Shown: in pieces, positions 24,672 through 34,038 of the stretch
Position numbering within the stretch: position 1 is the stretch's first letter
How the letters are laid out: each line of letters opens with the position of its first letter
Origin: Tidjanibacter sp.
GTDB taxonomy: Bacteria; Bacteroidota; Bacteroidia; Bacteroidales; Rikenellaceae
DNA: 64,000 nt
Direction of reading: 5' to 3'
Assembly (NCBI GenBank): GCA_017936605.1
Contig: JAGBFH010000020.1
Coordinates: 1 to 64,000 of the forward strand
Translations under genes and position numbers: made by a program
The notes under the pieces: generated by a model
What the model was told of the DNA's origin: nothing
Databases searched by the model: none
What the model saw: only the letters and a program-made list of their open reading frames with translations

Positions 24672-26030
24672 TTAACTGAAGTAATTTGCCAGCTGGTCAA
24701 ATGCGACCTTCTCCTGTGTGCCCTCGAGCATATTCTTGACGGTGGCAACGCCCTCTGCGGCTTCGCTCTCGCCCACGATAATAACGAAAGGAATGGCCCT
24801 TTTATTGGCATACTCCATCTGTTTTTTCATCTTGGCGCTGTCGGGGTAGATTTCGCTTGCCACACCCGCCTTGCGCAGAGCCTTCAGCAGCGCGAGCGAC
24901 ACCTTGCGCTCCTGGCCTCCGAAGTTGATGAAGATAACCTTGGTGGTGAGCTGAGCCTCCTCGGGGAAGAGGCCGAGGCCCAACATTACATCGTAGATGC
25001 GGTCGGCGCCAAAGGAGATACCCACACCGCTGGTGTCGGGCAGACCGAAGATGCCGGTCAGGTCGTCATACCTACCGCCACCGCAGATGCTGCCAATCTG
25101 GAAATCTTTGGCTTTCACCTCGAAGATGGCGCCAGTGTAGTAGTTCAAACCGCGTGCCAACGAGAGGTCGAGTTCCACCTCGAGCGAGGTGCCCTGGTCG
25201 GCGATGAGGCCGAAGAGTTCCTCCATCTCCTCCACGCCCTTGAGGCCTGTGGGGCTCTCGGCGAGGATTGTGCGGAGGGTTGCGAGCTTCTCGAGAGTGG
25301 TGCCCTCGAGCACGAGGATGGGCTTCAGACGCTCTATGGCCTCCTGCTCGATGCCCCTTTCGAGGAGCTCTTTCTCGACATTCTCAAGACCTATCTTGTC
25401 CAGCTTGTCGATAGCTACGGTGATGTCTATCATCTTGTCGGCGTGACCGATAGCCTCGGCAATGCCGAAGAGGATTTTTCGGTTGTTGAGTTTCAGTACC
25501 ACATTGATGCCGAGCTTGGAGAATACCGCCTCGACAATCTCCACCAACTCGGCCTCATAGAGCAACGAGCGGCTGCCGATAGCGTCTACATCACACTGGT
25601 AGAACTCTCTGTAGCGGCCCTTTTGTGGACGGTCGGCCCTCCATACGGGCTGCACCTGGTAGCGCTTGAAGGGGAAGGCAATCTCGCTCTGGTGCTGCAC
25701 CACAAACCTTGCGAAGGGGACCGTCAGGTCATAACGAAGACCCTTCTCGCAAATCTTGGTGGCGAGTGCTGCCGATGAACCCTCGAGCTGCTCGGGGGTT
25801 ACTTTGTCCATAAAGTCGCCCGAGTTGAGAATCTTGAAGAGGAGTTTGTCGCCCTCCTCGCCATACTTACCCATCAGCGTCGAGAGGTTCTCCATTGCGG
25901 GGGTCTCGAGTGGTGCGTAGCCGTAGGTGCGGAATACGCTCTTGATGGTGTCGAACATATAGTTACGCCTTGTCATCTCCACGGGGGAGAAATCGCGTGT
26001 TCCCTTTGGAATAGATGGTTTCTGTGCCAT
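24672..26030 (-). CDS. hisS: histidyl-tRNA synthetase
   Basis: A 452-residue class II synthetase that charges tRNA-His. The N terminus [11 protein letters not shown] is the usual HisRS start. Motif 2 is seen as [13 protein letters not shown], the His-specific loop as [14 protein letters not shown], and motif 3 as [14 protein letters not shown]. The C-terminal anticodon-binding domain begins near residue 345 ([12 protein letters not shown]). Length is normal. Upstream lies a tandem pair of hairpin elements (26073-26323), so any promoter must sit close to 26031-26072, where no clean TAnnTTTG is seen. Confidence 0.97.
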   Translation of the reverse strand: MAQKPSIPKGTRDFSPVEMTRRNYMFDTIKSVFRTYGYAPLETPAMENLSTLMGKYGEEGDKLLFKILNSGDFMDKVTPEQLEGSSAALATKICEKGLRYDLTVPFARFVVQHQSEIAFPFKRYQVQPVWRADRPQKGRYREFYQCDVDAIGSRSLLYEAELVEIVEAVFSKLGINVVLKLNNRKILFGIAEAIGHADKMIDITVAIDKLDKIGLENVEKELLERGIEQEAIERLKPILVLEGTTLEKLATLRTILAESPTGLKGVEEMEELFGLIADQGTSLEVELDLSLARGLNYYTGAIFEVKAKDFQIGSICGGGRYDDLTGIFGLPDTSGVGISFGADRIYDVMLGLGLFPEEAQLTTKVIFINFGGQERKVSLALLKALRKAGVASEIYPDSAKMKKQMEYANKRAIPFVIIVGESEAAEGVATVKNMLEGTQEKVAFDQLANYFS

Positions 26031-26072
26031 TATTATTATTCTATTGTTTTTTGTACTTCTATAACAGTTTCG

Positions 26073-26197
26073 GCTGTGCCTTGTGGGTGTTTTTTTTGTT
26101 ACGATTTAGTTTCGGTTTCCTCATTTACAGCGAGTAAACTGCGGAGCCAAAACAAAACCAAGCCTTGAAAACCCCTCACAAATCACACCCGAATTTC
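26073..26197. repeat. long-hairpin element, copy 3
   Basis: Type-B copy. TTGTGGGTG... and ...CCCCTCACAA form the outer arms, GTTT-CGG and GCC-AAAAC the middle, and TTTAC/GTAAA the apical stem. Its last 63 bp (26135-26197) are identical to those of copy 4. Confidence 0.85.
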
Positions 26198-26198
26198 T

Positions 26199-26323
26199 TT
26201 ATCTGTGCCTTGTGTTTTTTTTTGTTACGCTTTTGTTTTGTCTTCCTCATTTACCTCAAGTAAACTGCGGAGCCAAAACAAAACCAAGCCTTGAAAACCC
26301 CTCACAAATCACACCCGAATTTC
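26199..26323. repeat. long-hairpin element, copy 4
   Basis: A tandem neighbour of copy 3 at a 126-bp offset. TTTTGTTTTG and CAAAACAAAA form the mid stem and TTTAC/GTAAA the apex. The remainder of 26031-26360 holds only AATTTTGAATTTTGC repeats (26318-26355). Confidence 0.85.
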
Positions 26324-26360
26324 AATTTTGAATTTTGAATTTTGCATTTTGCATTGAAGA

Positions 26361-28037
26361 TTAGTTCTCGACTAATTTTCTGTATTTCACGCGGTGGGGA
26401 GTGGTGTCGATGCCCTGAGCCTTCTTGTGCTCCTCGTACTCCGAGTAGGTGCCCTCGAAGAAGACAACCTTGCCCTCGTCCTCAAACGAGAGAATGTGGG
26501 TGGCCACACGGTCGAGGAACCACCTATCGTGGGAGATGACCACCGCACAGCCCGCGAAGTTCTCCAGACCCTCCTCGAGCGCACGCAGGGTGTTCACATC
26601 AATATCGTTGGTGGGCTCATCCAGCAGCAGTACATTGCCCTCCTCCTTGAGTGCGAGTGCCAGGTGGAGGCGGTTGCGCTCACCACCCGAGAGGATGCCG
26701 CACTTCTTCTCCTGGTCGGCACCGCTGAAGTTGAAGCGGCCCACATAGGCGCGAGCGTTAATCTGACGGTTGCCGAGGGTTATGAGCTCACTATTCTGCG
26801 AGATGACCTCAAAGACGGTCTTCTCGGGGTCGATGCTCTTGTGCTGCTGGTCCACATAGGCGAGCTTCACCGTCTCGCCAATCTTGAACGAGCCGCTTGT
26901 GGGCTCCTCGAGGCCCATAATCATACGGAATAGAGTGGTCTTACCCGTACCGTTGGGGCCGATGACACCCACGATGCCCGCAGGGGGCAGGATGAAGTTG
27001 AGGCCCTCATAGAGCACTCTGTCGCCAAAGGCCTTCGAAACATCGTGGGCCTCGATGACCACATTGCCCAGACGGGGACCGTTGGGGATGTATATCTCGA
27101 GCTTCTCCTCCTTCTGCTTGGCGTCCTCGTTGAGCATCTTGTCGTAGGCACCCAGACGGGCTTTGCTCTTGGCGTGACGGGCCTTGGGGCTCATCCTCAC
27201 CCACTCGAGCTCCCTCTCGAGAGCCTTGCGACGCTTGCTCTCCTGCTTCTCCTCCATAGCCAGTCGGGTGGTCTTCTGGTCGAGCCAGCTGGAGTAGTTG
27301 CCCTTCCAGGGGATACCCTCACCGCGGTCGAGCTCGAGAATCCAGCCTGCCACATTATCGAGGAAGTAACGGTCGTGGGTTACGGCAATGACCGTACCCT
27401 TGTACTGGTTCAGGTGCTGCTCGAGCCAGTCGATACTCTCGGCGTCGAGGTGGTTGGTGGGCTCATCCAGCAGAAGCACATCGGGCTCCTGAAGCAGCAG
27501 ACGGCACAGAGCCACACGCCTGCGCTCACCACCCGAGAGGGTGCCCACAAGCCTATCCTGCTCGGGGCAGCGCAGCGCGTCCATAGCCCTTTCGAGCATA
27601 CTGTCAATCTCCCAGCCGTTCACCTGGTCGATGGCCTCGGTGAGCTCGCCCTGACGCTCGATGAGCTTTGCCATCTCGTCGTCGCCCATAGGCTCGCAGA
27701 ACTTCAGATTTATCTCCTCATACTCCTTCAGAAGAGCCACGGTGTGGGCGCAACCCTCCTCCACGATTTCGCGTACGGTCTTGGTGTCGTCGAGCTGGGG
27801 CTCCTGCTCCAGATAGCCCACCGAGTAGCCGGGTGAGAATACCACCTCGCCCTGGAAACTCTTGTCGATGCCTGCAATAATCTTCATAAGGGTCGATTTA
27901 CCCGAGCCGTTCAGACCCACGATACCAATCTTTGCACCGTAGAAGAACGAGAGGTAGATGTTGTTGAGAATCTTGCGGTTGTTGGTGAGCACCTTGCTCA
28001 CACCCACCATTGAGAAAATAATCTTTTCGTCTGCCAT
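26361..28037 (-). CDS. ettA: energy-dependent translational throttle protein EttA (ABC-F)
   Basis: A 558-residue ABC-F ATPase with two nucleotide-binding domains and no membrane segment. The first Walker A is GLNGSGKST at 41-49, the second GPNGTGKTT near 355-363, with signatures LSGGERRRVAL and LSGGERNRLHLAL. The linker between the domains is Lys/Arg rich, as in EttA, which binds the ribosomal E site and couples initiation to ATP/ADP ratio. Length and the early MADEKIIFSMVGVSK match EttA rather than resistance ABC-F proteins. A -7 box TATCTTTG lies at 28074-28081. Confidence 0.95.
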   Translation of the reverse strand: MADEKIIFSMVGVSKVLTNNRKILNNIYLSFFYGAKIGIVGLNGSGKSTLMKIIAGIDKSFQGEVVFSPGYSVGYLEQEPQLDDTKTVREIVEEGCAHTVALLKEYEEINLKFCEPMGDDEMAKLIERQGELTEAIDQVNGWEIDSMLERAMDALRCPEQDRLVGTLSGGERRRVALCRLLLQEPDVLLLDEPTNHLDAESIDWLEQHLNQYKGTVIAVTHDRYFLDNVAGWILELDRGEGIPWKGNYSSWLDQKTTRLAMEEKQESKRRKALERELEWVRMSPKARHAKSKARLGAYDKMLNEDAKQKEEKLEIYIPNGPRLGNVVIEAHDVSKAFGDRVLYEGLNFILPPAGIVGVIGPNGTGKTTLFRMIMGLEEPTSGSFKIGETVKLAYVDQQHKSIDPEKTVFEVISQNSELITLGNRQINARAYVGRFNFSGADQEKKCGILSGGERNRLHLALALKEEGNVLLLDEPTNDIDVNTLRALEEGLENFAGCAVVISHDRWFLDRVATHILSFEDEGKVVFFEGTYSEYEEHKKAQGIDTTPHRVKYRKLVEN

Positions 28038-28073
28038 AGTATATTAGTCGTTTTCGTTTATTCGCATTTGGTG

Positions 28074-28104
28074 CAAAGATACCTATTAAAATGGAGAATT
28101 GAAA
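28074..28104 (-). promoter_or_regulatory. promoter of ettA
   Basis: TATCTTTG on the minus strand (28081-28074) with TTTC 19 bases upstream. The start codon follows about 35 bp later. Confidence 0.65.
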
Positions 28105-28124
28105 ATTGACAATGGGCAATTATG

Positions 28125-28174
28125 CCCTCCCCTAAGTTAGGGGAGGGTGCCCGTAGGGCGGGAGAGGTCTGTTG
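28125..28174. repeat. 23-bp palindrome plus second hairpin
   Basis: Arms CCCTCCCCTAA and TTAGGGGAGGG around one base (28125-28147), then the hairpin GCCC-GTA-GGGC (28149-28159) and the shared tail GGGAGAGGTCTGTTG. A near copy is at 28314. Confidence 0.9.
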
Positions 28175-28201
28175 TTGCGGTCGACCGCCGACCGACCTAA
28201 T

Positions 28202-28310
28202 GCCAAAAGGACCAAAGGGGCCAAAAGGGCTAAAGGGGCAAAAAGGGCAAAAAGGGCAAAAAAGGTCTTATAGGGCTTATAAGTCTTATAGGTCTTATAG
28301 GTCCCATAAA
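28202..28310. repeat. 9-bp tandem repeats (GGCCAAAAG and GGTCTTATA units)
   Basis: Eight or so units of the GGGCAAAAA/GGCCAAAAG type change abruptly to GTCTTATAG-type units. Period is 9 bp throughout. Confidence 0.9.
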
Positions 28311-28313
28311 AAT

Positions 28314-28365
28314 CCCTCCCCTAAGTTAGGGGAGGGTCCGCGAAGCGGGGGAGAGGTCTGTTGTA
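28314..28365. repeat. 23-bp palindrome plus second hairpin
   Basis: The same 23-bp palindrome (28314-28336), followed by CCGC-GAA-GCGG, a second stem that differs from the 28149 copy on both sides, and the tail GGGAGAGGTCTGTTG. Confidence 0.9.
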
Positions 28366-28396
28366 TCGGTCGACCGATGACCGACTGCCGACAAAA

Positions 28397-28501
28397 GGAG
28401 AGATGGGAGGAATGGGAGGAATGGGGTTTCCCTCTAATTTCACAAAAGGTCCTTAAGGTCTTTAAGGTCCTTAATGACCCTTTTGGCCCTTTTGGCCCTT
28501 T
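28397..28501. repeat. 9-bp tandem repeats (GATGGGAGG, TTAAGGTCC, TTTTGGCCC units)
   Basis: Three successive 9-bp unit types occur in one stretch. They lie in the 800-bp gap between ettA and rubrerythrin; no protein gene is supported in this gap. Confidence 0.85.
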
Positions 28502-28529
28502 GTGGATTAACTGTCAACTGTCAACTCAC

Positions 28530-28564
28530 AAAAAACTCCCGCCTCTAAAAGGCGAGAGTTTTTT
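28530..28564. terminator. hairpin terminator
   Basis: AAAAAACTC-CGCC and GGCGAGAGTTTTTT pair with one mismatch and have T runs on both strands. It lies downstream of the rubrerythrin/fabG side. Confidence 0.7.
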
Positions 28565-28579
28565 GTGATTAAAAGTACT

Positions 28580-28880
28580 GCGCAGCAGCCACAGTCGTAT
28601 TGGCCTTTGGCGGCAAAACAAAACGACAGCCCCGAAATGGGCTGTCGTTTGTCTGCTTTGCGACCTTAAGAACTAAAAGTTGTCCTTCAAAGGCTCGAAG
28701 TACGACCCTCTTGGACTGAAGGTCCAAGTAAGCCCTCCTTCTCAAAGGAGGGTTTGGGAGGATTGTATATACTCTGCGTAGCAGCCACAGTCGTACAGGT
28801 ATTTAGCTCCACGACTGCGCGTTACGCAAGACGGCCCTATTAGAAGTTGTCCTTCAAAGGCTCGAAATACGACTGTGGAT
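28580..28880. repeat. duplicated rubrerythrin 3'-end module
   Basis: The last ten codons of the rubrerythrin gene are repeated at 28676-28705 (offset 167), and GCAGCCACAGTCGTA is repeated at 28585 and 28781 (offset 196). A palindrome built on CCCTCCTT/AAGGAGGG (28734-28752) lies between the two modules. Confidence 0.8.
28621..28650 (-). terminator. hairpin in the outer rubrerythrin tail copy
   Basis: AAACGACAGCCC and GGGCTGTCGTTT pair perfectly over 12 bp. Read on the minus strand it is followed by TTTTG, so it may be the original rubrerythrin terminator. Confidence 0.7.
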
Positions 28881-29415
28881 GCAGGCACGCGGGGCAGGCT
28901 TTGGGGGCCTCTTTGCCCACATAGATGAAGCCACAGTTGCGGCACTGCCAGGTGATTTCGTCTTTGCGGAGGAAGACCTCGCCGTCGGCTACGCGGGCGT
29001 AGAGTGCGCGGTAGCGTTTCTCGTGATAGGCCTCCACTTTGGCGACATTGCGGAAGGCGGCAGCCACTGCGGGGAAGCCCTCCTCGTCGGCCACAGCTGC
29101 GAACTCGGGGTAGAGGTCTGCCCACTCCTCGTGCTCGCCGTTGGCGGCAGCCTCGAGGTTGGCGGCGGTGTCACCAATCACGCCTGCGGGATAGCTGGCG
29201 GTAATCTCCACCATACCACCCTCCAGGAATTTGAAGAATCGTTTTGCGTGCTCTTTCTCCTGCTCGGCGGTCTCCATAAAGATTGCTGCGATTTGTTCGA
29301 AGCCCTCTTTTTTTGCCTGCGAAGCGAAGAAGGTGTAACGACTGCGAGCTTGACTTTCGCCCGCAAATGCTTTGAGCAGATTCTGCTCGGTAAGAGTACC
29401 TTTGATACTTGCCAT
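28840..29415 (-). CDS. rbr: rubrerythrin
   Basis: A 191-residue rubrerythrin, a cytosolic peroxide reductase of anaerobes. The N-terminal four-helix ferritin-like domain contains the diiron ligands in [15 protein letters not shown] and [11 protein letters not shown]-type motifs. The C-terminal rubredoxin-like domain has Cys158-x-x-Cys161 and Cys174-x-x-Cys177. It uses NAD(P)H-derived electrons to reduce H2O2. The gene follows fabG by 66 bp, separated by ATTATGAA repeats, and may be transcribed alone. Its final codons ([10 protein letters not shown] and stop) are duplicated 167 bp downstream. Confidence 0.96.
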   Translation of the reverse strand: MASIKGTLTEQNLLKAFAGESQARSRYTFFASQAKKEGFEQIAAIFMETAEQEKEHAKRFFKFLEGGMVEITASYPAGVIGDTAANLEAAANGEHEEWADLYPEFAAVADEEGFPAVAAAFRNVAKVEAYHEKRYRALYARVADGEVFLRKDEITWQCRNCGFIYVGKEAPKACPACLHPQSYFEPLKDNF

Positions 29416-29429
29416 ATTTCTATTCTTAA

Positions 29430-29476
29430 TTAGTGAATTATGAATTATGAATTATGAATTTTGCATTTTGAATTTC
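29430..29476. repeat. AATTATGAATT / GAATTTTGC short repeats
   Basis: Three GAATTATGAATTAT-type units and two TTTTGCA/TTTTGAA units lie between rubrerythrin and fabG, resembling 26318-26355. Confidence 0.75.
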
Positions 29477-29481
29477 CCCCT

Positions 29482-30228
29482 CTACCCGCGCATGCCGCCG
29501 CAGCAGGGGATGGTCTGACCGGTGACATAGGCCGAGAGTGAGCTACCCAAAAAGAGTGCCACACCTGCCACATCCTCGGGGGTTCCTGCCCTGCGCAGGG
29601 CGATATTCTCCACGAAGGAGGCGCGAATCTCCTCGGAGAGTACGGCGGTCATATCGGTCTGGATGAAACCCGGGGCGATGCAGTTGGCCCTCACTCCACG
29701 CGCGCCAAACTCCTTGGCCACGGATTTGGAGAGTGCTATGAGGCCCGCCTTGGAGGCTGCATAGTTGGCCTGTCCGGCGTTGCCACCGATGCCCACTACG
29801 GAGCTCATATAGACAATCGAGCCGCCACGCTGACGAGCCATAATGGGTGCTACGGCGTGGGTGATGTTGAATGCCGACTTGAGGTTGGTGTTGATGACCG
29901 TGTCCCACATCTCCTCGGTCATACGCATAAGGAGCGTATCGCGTGTGATGCCGGCGTTGTGTACGAGTATATCTATGCGGCCGAAGCTCTTTTGAACCTC
30001 GGTGGCCAGCGAGTGAGCCTCCTCATAAGAGCCCGCATCGGAGCGGTAGCCTGCGGCCCTGACGCCAAGGGCCTCAAGCTCTTTGACGAGCTCGTCGGCT
30101 GCCGAGGCCGAGGAGAGATAGGTGAAGGCCACATCTGCCCCCTCGGAGGCATATTTGAGTGCTATGGCGCGACCGATGCCGCGTGTTGCTCCGGTTATGA
30201 GCGCTACTTTACCTGCTAAAAGTCCCAT
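29482..30228 (-). CDS. fabG: 3-oxoacyl-[acyl-carrier-protein] reductase FabG
   Basis: A 248-residue classical short-chain dehydrogenase. The cofactor loop is TGATRGIGR (12-20), NAG is at 91-93, and the catalytic Ser143, Tyr156 and Lys160 have the normal 13 and 4 residue spacing. FabG reduces 3-oxoacyl-ACP with NADPH in fatty acid elongation, and the length and the C-terminal YVTGQTIPCCGGMRG agree (a Cys-Cys pair where a Val-Asp-Gly-Gly is more common). There is no other fab gene nearby, so a related SDR role cannot be excluded. A -7 box TATCTTTG lies at 30260-30267. Confidence 0.9.
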   Translation of the reverse strand: MGLLAGKVALITGATRGIGRAIALKYASEGADVAFTYLSSASAADELVKELEALGVRAAGYRSDAGSYEEAHSLATEVQKSFGRIDILVHNAGITRDTLLMRMTEEMWDTVINTNLKSAFNITHAVAPIMARQRGGSIVYMSSVVGIGGNAGQANYAASKAGLIALSKSVAKEFGARGVRANCIAPGFIQTDMTAVLSEEIRASFVENIALRRAGTPEDVAGVALFLGSSLSAYVTGQTIPCCGGMRG

Positions 30229-30259
30229 AATAGTAGAATGGTTTAGGATTAAAATTTCC

Positions 30260-30267
30260 CAAAGATA
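30260..30267 (-). promoter_or_regulatory. -7 box TATCTTTG of fabG
   Basis: A perfect TAnnTTTG match 32 bp upstream of the fabG start. It lies back to back with the glyA promoter. Confidence 0.55.
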
Positions 30268-30311
30268 TGAAAATTATTTGGTCAAAAGAGAGCGAGAACG
30301 AAAAAAATCGT

Positions 30312-30319
30312 TAATTTTG
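30312..30319 (+). promoter_or_regulatory. -7 box TAATTTTG of glyA
   Basis: A TAnnTTTG match 57 bp upstream of the glyA start codon; the -33 is not clear. Confidence 0.5.
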
Positions 30320-30375
30320 TGGAATCCGTCACGAATATATTGACTTAAAACTATACCAAAAACTAAAGCTAAACA

Positions 30376-31656
30376 ATGAAACACGACAACGAAATCTTTG
30401 AACTGATTGCCGAGGAGCGTGCACGCCAGACCAATGGTCTTGAGCTCATCGCATCGGAGAACTATGTGAGCGACCAGGTTATGCAGGCTATGGGCTCCAT
30501 TCTCACCAATAAGTATGCCGAGGGTTATCCCGCAGCTCGTTACTATGGTGGTTGCGAGGTTGTGGACAAAGTGGAGCTTCTGGCTCAGGAGCGCCTGAAA
30601 AAACTCTACGGTGCCGAGTATGCCAATGTTCAGCCCCACAGCGGCGCACAGGCCAATATGGCTGTCTTCTTCGCTTGCCTGAAGGTGGGCGACACCTTTA
30701 TGGGTCTTGACCTTGCACACGGTGGCCACCTCTCGCACGGTTCGCCCGTGAATATGTCGGGTGTTAATTACAAGGCAGTAGGCTACCAGCTCAACCCCGA
30801 GACCGGTACTGTTGACTACGACCAGATGGAGGCTCTGGCTCTCGAGCACCGCCCCAAACTCATCATCGGTGGCGCTTCGGCCTACTCGCGTGAGTGGGAC
30901 TACAAGCGTATGAGGGAGATTGCCGACAAGGTAGGCGCAATCCTCTTGGTGGATATGGCCCACACCGCAGGTCTTATCGCGGCAGGTCTTCTGGATAATC
31001 CCGTGAAGTATGCCCACATCGTGACCTCTACCACCCACAAGACCCTCCGCGGTCCTCGTGGCGGTATCATCCTTATGGGTCAGGACTTCGATAACCCCTG
31101 GGGTCTGACTACCCCCAAAGGCGTTGTCAAGAAGATGTCGGCTGTGCTCAACTCGGCCGTCTTCCCCGGCATCCAGGGTGGTCCTCTGGAGCATGTGATT
31201 GCTGCCAAGGCTGTGGCCTTTGGTGAGGCTCTTGACCCCTCCTACATCGAGTACCAGAAACAGGTGCAGAAGAATGCTGCCGCTATGGCCGAGGCGTTCT
31301 CCAAGAGGGGCTACAAGGTTGTTTCGGGCAAGACCGAGAACCACCTGATGCTCATCGACTTGCGCACCAAGTTCCCCGAGCTCACCGGTAAGGTTGCCGA
31401 GAAGGTGCTGGTTGCTGCCGACATCACCACCAACAAGAATATGGTGCCCTTCGATAGCCGCTCGCCCTTCCAGACTTCGGGCTTGCGCTTCGGTACTCCC
31501 GCCATCACCACCCGTGGTCTTAAGGAGGACAAGATGGACTACATCGTGGAGCTTATCGACCGCGTACTTTCCGACCACGAGAACGAGGAGAACATTGCAG
31601 CCGTACGCCGCGATGTGAACGCCCTGATGGCAGACTACCCCCTGTTCGCTTGGTAG
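30376..31656 (+). CDS. glyA: serine hydroxymethyltransferase
   Basis: A 426-residue PLP enzyme converting serine and tetrahydrofolate to glycine and methylene-tetrahydrofolate. Family blocks [20 protein letters not shown] and HGGHLSHG are present. The PLP lysine is Lys222 in [14 protein letters not shown]. Length is normal. It has its own promoter and is followed by a stable hairpin at 31693-31735 before the next gene. It is the main one-carbon source and is linked in metabolism to the methionine genes at 43-47 kb, though not adjacent to them. Confidence 0.97.
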   Translation: MKHDNEIFELIAEERARQTNGLELIASENYVSDQVMQAMGSILTNKYAEGYPAARYYGGCEVVDKVELLAQERLKKLYGAEYANVQPHSGAQANMAVFFACLKVGDTFMGLDLAHGGHLSHGSPVNMSGVNYKAVGYQLNPETGTVDYDQMEALALEHRPKLIIGGASAYSREWDYKRMREIADKVGAILLVDMAHTAGLIAAGLLDNPVKYAHIVTSTTHKTLRGPRGGIILMGQDFDNPWGLTTPKGVVKKMSAVLNSAVFPGIQGGPLEHVIAAKAVAFGEALDPSYIEYQKQVQKNAAAMAEAFSKRGYKVVSGKTENHLMLIDLRTKFPELTGKVAEKVLVAADITTNKNMVPFDSRSPFQTSGLRFGTPAITTRGLKEDKMDYIVELIDRVLSDHENEENIAAVRRDVNALMADYPLFAW

Positions 31657-31692
31657 ACGAGAGATAGATTATACAGTCTTTAATAATAATTA

Positions 31693-31735
31693 ATAGGTGG
31701 GGATGTCTTACGAGCAGTAGACAATCCCCACCTAT
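31693..31735 (+). terminator. hairpin downstream of glyA
   Basis: ATAGGTGGGGAT-GTC and GAC-AATCCCCACCTAT form a long stem. The T run after it is weak (GTTTC), so attenuation or leaky termination is possible. Confidence 0.6.
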
Positions 31736-31758
31736 GTTTCAATATGGAGTTGCCGCCT

Positions 31759-32778
31759 ATGAAAAAGTTGGCAAAAGAGTTGGCATTATTGGCCCTTGTG
31801 GTCGCTTGCTCGTGTGCCCCGAGTGGGGGAGAGGAGAGTGTGGCGGCCGAGGAGGTCGTGGCCACAGAGCCGAGGGAGGCCCACCTGCTGTTTGTGGGCG
31901 ATGTGATGGCCCACTATCCACAGGTGGAGTCGGCACAGCTCGGTTATGAGAAGTACGATTTTGCGCCACAGTTCGATGGCGTGAGGGGGCTCTTTGCCGA
32001 GGCCGACTATGTGGTGGGCAATCTGGAGACGACCCTTTCGCCCCGCCCGCCCTATAGTGGCTACCCCGCATTTTGCACCCCCGAGAGCTTGGCTAAGGAT
32101 ATGCGCGAGGCGGGCTTCGATGCGGTGACGATGACCAATAACCACACGACCGACAAGGGAGTGGGTGGCGTGCTTGCCACTATCGCGGGGCTCGATAATT
32201 CCGGCATCAGACACCTTGGCGCTCGCGTGCCGAGGTACAATCAGGGCCGTACGGAGCCTCTCGTTGTTGAGGTTGAGGGCTACCGCTTGGCGCTACTGGC
32301 CTACACCTATGGGGCTAATGGGCCTGTGCCTAAGGGTGTGGAGCTGAGCGTGATAGATACTGCTGTGATGCGCCGACATATCGACTTGGTGCGCGATAAG
32401 GTGGACTATGTTTTTGCCCTGGTCCACTGGGGCGTGGAGTATCAGCGAAGGCCCAATGCCGCGCAACGACGACTCGCCGAGTGGATGCGCCAGGCGGGTG
32501 TGGACTTTGTTATGGGCAGTCACCCCCATGTTGTGCAACCCTACGAGGAGTGGCGCGATTCGGAGGGCAGGGTAGAGGGCGGAGTCTTCTACTCGATGGG
32601 TAACTTCATCTCCAATCAGAACTACAAGTTCACCGACTTTGGCCTTGTGGCCCACATCCACCTCAAGGAGGTGGCTCCCGAGCAAGACGAGATTACCATC
32701 TGGGCCGATACGGTCCACCGCTTGCGCTACGCGGAGCGAGGCCGCACCGTCTATCGTACAAAACTCGGCAATAAGTAG
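31759..32778 (+). CDS. CapA-like (PGA_cap) metallophosphatase-fold lipoprotein
   Basis: About 339 residues from the Met at 31759; an in-frame Met five codons earlier (31744) is less likely because GGAG lies 8 nt before 31759. The N terminus is a lipoprotein signal (ALVVAC). The rest is a PGA_cap domain: LLFVGDVMAHY, NLETTLS, TNNHTTDKG, VHWGVEY and GSHPHVVQPYE are the metal-site motifs shared with CapA of poly-gamma-glutamate synthesis. Bacteroidetes usually lack polyglutamate capsules, so a cell-envelope hydrolase role is more likely than capsule synthesis. The gene converges with fba on a shared terminator. Confidence 0.88.
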   Translation: MKKLAKELALLALVVACSCAPSGGEESVAAEEVVATEPREAHLLFVGDVMAHYPQVESAQLGYEKYDFAPQFDGVRGLFAEADYVVGNLETTLSPRPPYSGYPAFCTPESLAKDMREAGFDAVTMTNNHTTDKGVGGVLATIAGLDNSGIRHLGARVPRYNQGRTEPLVVEVEGYRLALLAYTYGANGPVPKGVELSVIDTAVMRRHIDLVRDKVDYVFALVHWGVEYQRRPNAAQRRLAEWMRQAGVDFVMGSHPHVVQPYEEWRDSEGRVEGGVFYSMGNFISNQNYKFTDFGLVAHIHLKEVAPEQDEITIWADTVHRLRYAERGRTVYRTKLGNK

Positions 32779-32782
32779 AGAG

Positions 32783-32830
32783 AAAAAAAGTTAGCCCCGA
32801 CCACTTTGAAGCGGTCGGGGCTATTTTTTT
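32783..32830. terminator. bidirectional terminator between CapA-like gene and fba
   Basis: AGCCCCGACC (32793-32802) pairs with GGTCGGGGCT (32813-32822), flanked by A7 and T7. Confidence 0.95.
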
Positions 32831-32855
32831 GTGCTCTTGAGCGAGCTGGGGGAGA

Positions 32856-33851
32856 TTACTCTACCTTACCTGCGCTACCGAGAACATTGATGTTCTTGTT
32901 CATATAGAGCTCCTTGAGAGCGTCGCGAGCGGGACCCAGGTACTTGCGGGGGTCGAACTCTGCGGGGTTCTTTGCGAAGACCTCACGAACAGCAGCGGTC
33001 ATAGCCAGACGACCGTCGGAGTCGATGTTGATTTTGCAAACTGCGCTCTTGGCAGCCTCACGAAGCTGCTCCTCGGGAATACCTACTGCATCCTTGAGTG
33101 CGCCACCATAGGTGTTGATGATAGCAACCTTGTCCTGGGGAACGCTGCTCGAGCCGTGGAGAACGATGGGGAAGCCGGGGATGCGAGCCTCAATCTCTTT
33201 GAGGATGTCGAAGCGCAAGGGAGGAGGCAGAAGGATGCCCTGCTCGTTGCGCACGCACTGCTCGGGTTTGAACTTGTTGGCGCCGTGCGAGGTACCAATC
33301 GAGATAGCGAGCGAGTCAACGCCGGTCTTCTGTACGAAGTCAACAACATCGTTGGGGTCGGTGTAGGTGTGGTGCTCAGCAACAACCTCATCCTCGATAC
33401 CTGCCAACACGCCGAGCTCACCCTCTACGGTTACATCGAACTGGTGTGCATAGTCAACAACCTTCTTGGTGAGGGCTACATTCTCCTCATAGGGGAGGTG
33501 GCTACCGTCGATCATAACGCTCGAGAAGCCCATATCGATACACGATTTGCAGATTTCGAAGCTGCTGCCGTGGTCGAGGTGGAGAGCGATAGGAATGTTT
33601 TTGCCGAGCTCTTTTGCATACTCAACAGCACCCTGTGCCATATAGCGCAGAAGGGTCTGGTTGGCATATTTGCGAGCACCTGCCGAAACCTGAAGGATTA
33701 CGGGCGAGGAGGTCTCAACGCAAGCTGCGATGATGGCCTGGAGCTGCTCCATATTGTTGAAGTTGTAGGCGGGGATTGCGTAGCCGCCCTCGATTGCCTT
33801 GGCAAACATCTCGCGGGTGTTCACAAGGCCCAAGTCTTTGTAAGATACCAT
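32856..33851 (-). CDS. fba: class II fructose-1,6-bisphosphate aldolase
   Basis: A 331-residue zinc-dependent aldolase of glycolysis and gluconeogenesis. LHLDHGSSFE at about 90-99 holds the catalytic Asp93 and Zn ligand His94. VEGELGVLAGIEDEV contains the conserved glycine-rich loop, and later blocks include GTSHGANKF and VLHGSSSVP. Length fits the class IIB group. The gene stands alone with a -7 box TATATTTG about 110 bp upstream (33960-33967) and a strong shared terminator. Confidence 0.96.
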   Translation of the reverse strand: MVSYKDLGLVNTREMFAKAIEGGYAIPAYNFNNMEQLQAIIAACVETSSPVILQVSAGARKYANQTLLRYMAQGAVEYAKELGKNIPIALHLDHGSSFEICKSCIDMGFSSVMIDGSHLPYEENVALTKKVVDYAHQFDVTVEGELGVLAGIEDEVVAEHHTYTDPNDVVDFVQKTGVDSLAISIGTSHGANKFKPEQCVRNEQGILLPPPLRFDILKEIEARIPGFPIVLHGSSSVPQDKVAIINTYGGALKDAVGIPEEQLREAAKSAVCKINIDSDGRLAMTAAVREVFAKNPAEFDPRKYLGPARDALKELYMNKNINVLGSAGKVE

Positions 33852-33959
33852 TTTACTCTTGTTTTTTATTTGTGTTTGTAAACCTGTTTTCCTAACCTTT
33901 TATCTGCTTTTGGGCTCCGCCAGGGGAGCGGTCGAGCAAATAATTATTAAAATTTTTTA

Positions 33960-33967
33960 CAAATATA
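33960..33967 (-). promoter_or_regulatory. -7 box TATATTTG of fba
   Basis: A TAnnTTTG match on the minus strand, 109 bp upstream of the start codon. No clear -33. Confidence 0.45.
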
Positions 33968-34038
33968 AGGGCTTTTTTTGGAATAAGAGGTATGTTTTAT
34001 GTTAATTTTTTCTAAAACAATGCCACATTTGGAAAAAA

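Noticed and set aside
28125-28147. The 23-bp palindromes as transcription terminators
   Set aside because: No T run follows on either strand and a second hairpin adjoins it.
28122-28568. Open frame with Lys-Gly-Pro repeats
   Set aside because: Runs through two palindrome cassettes and several 9-bp arrays; no start signals.
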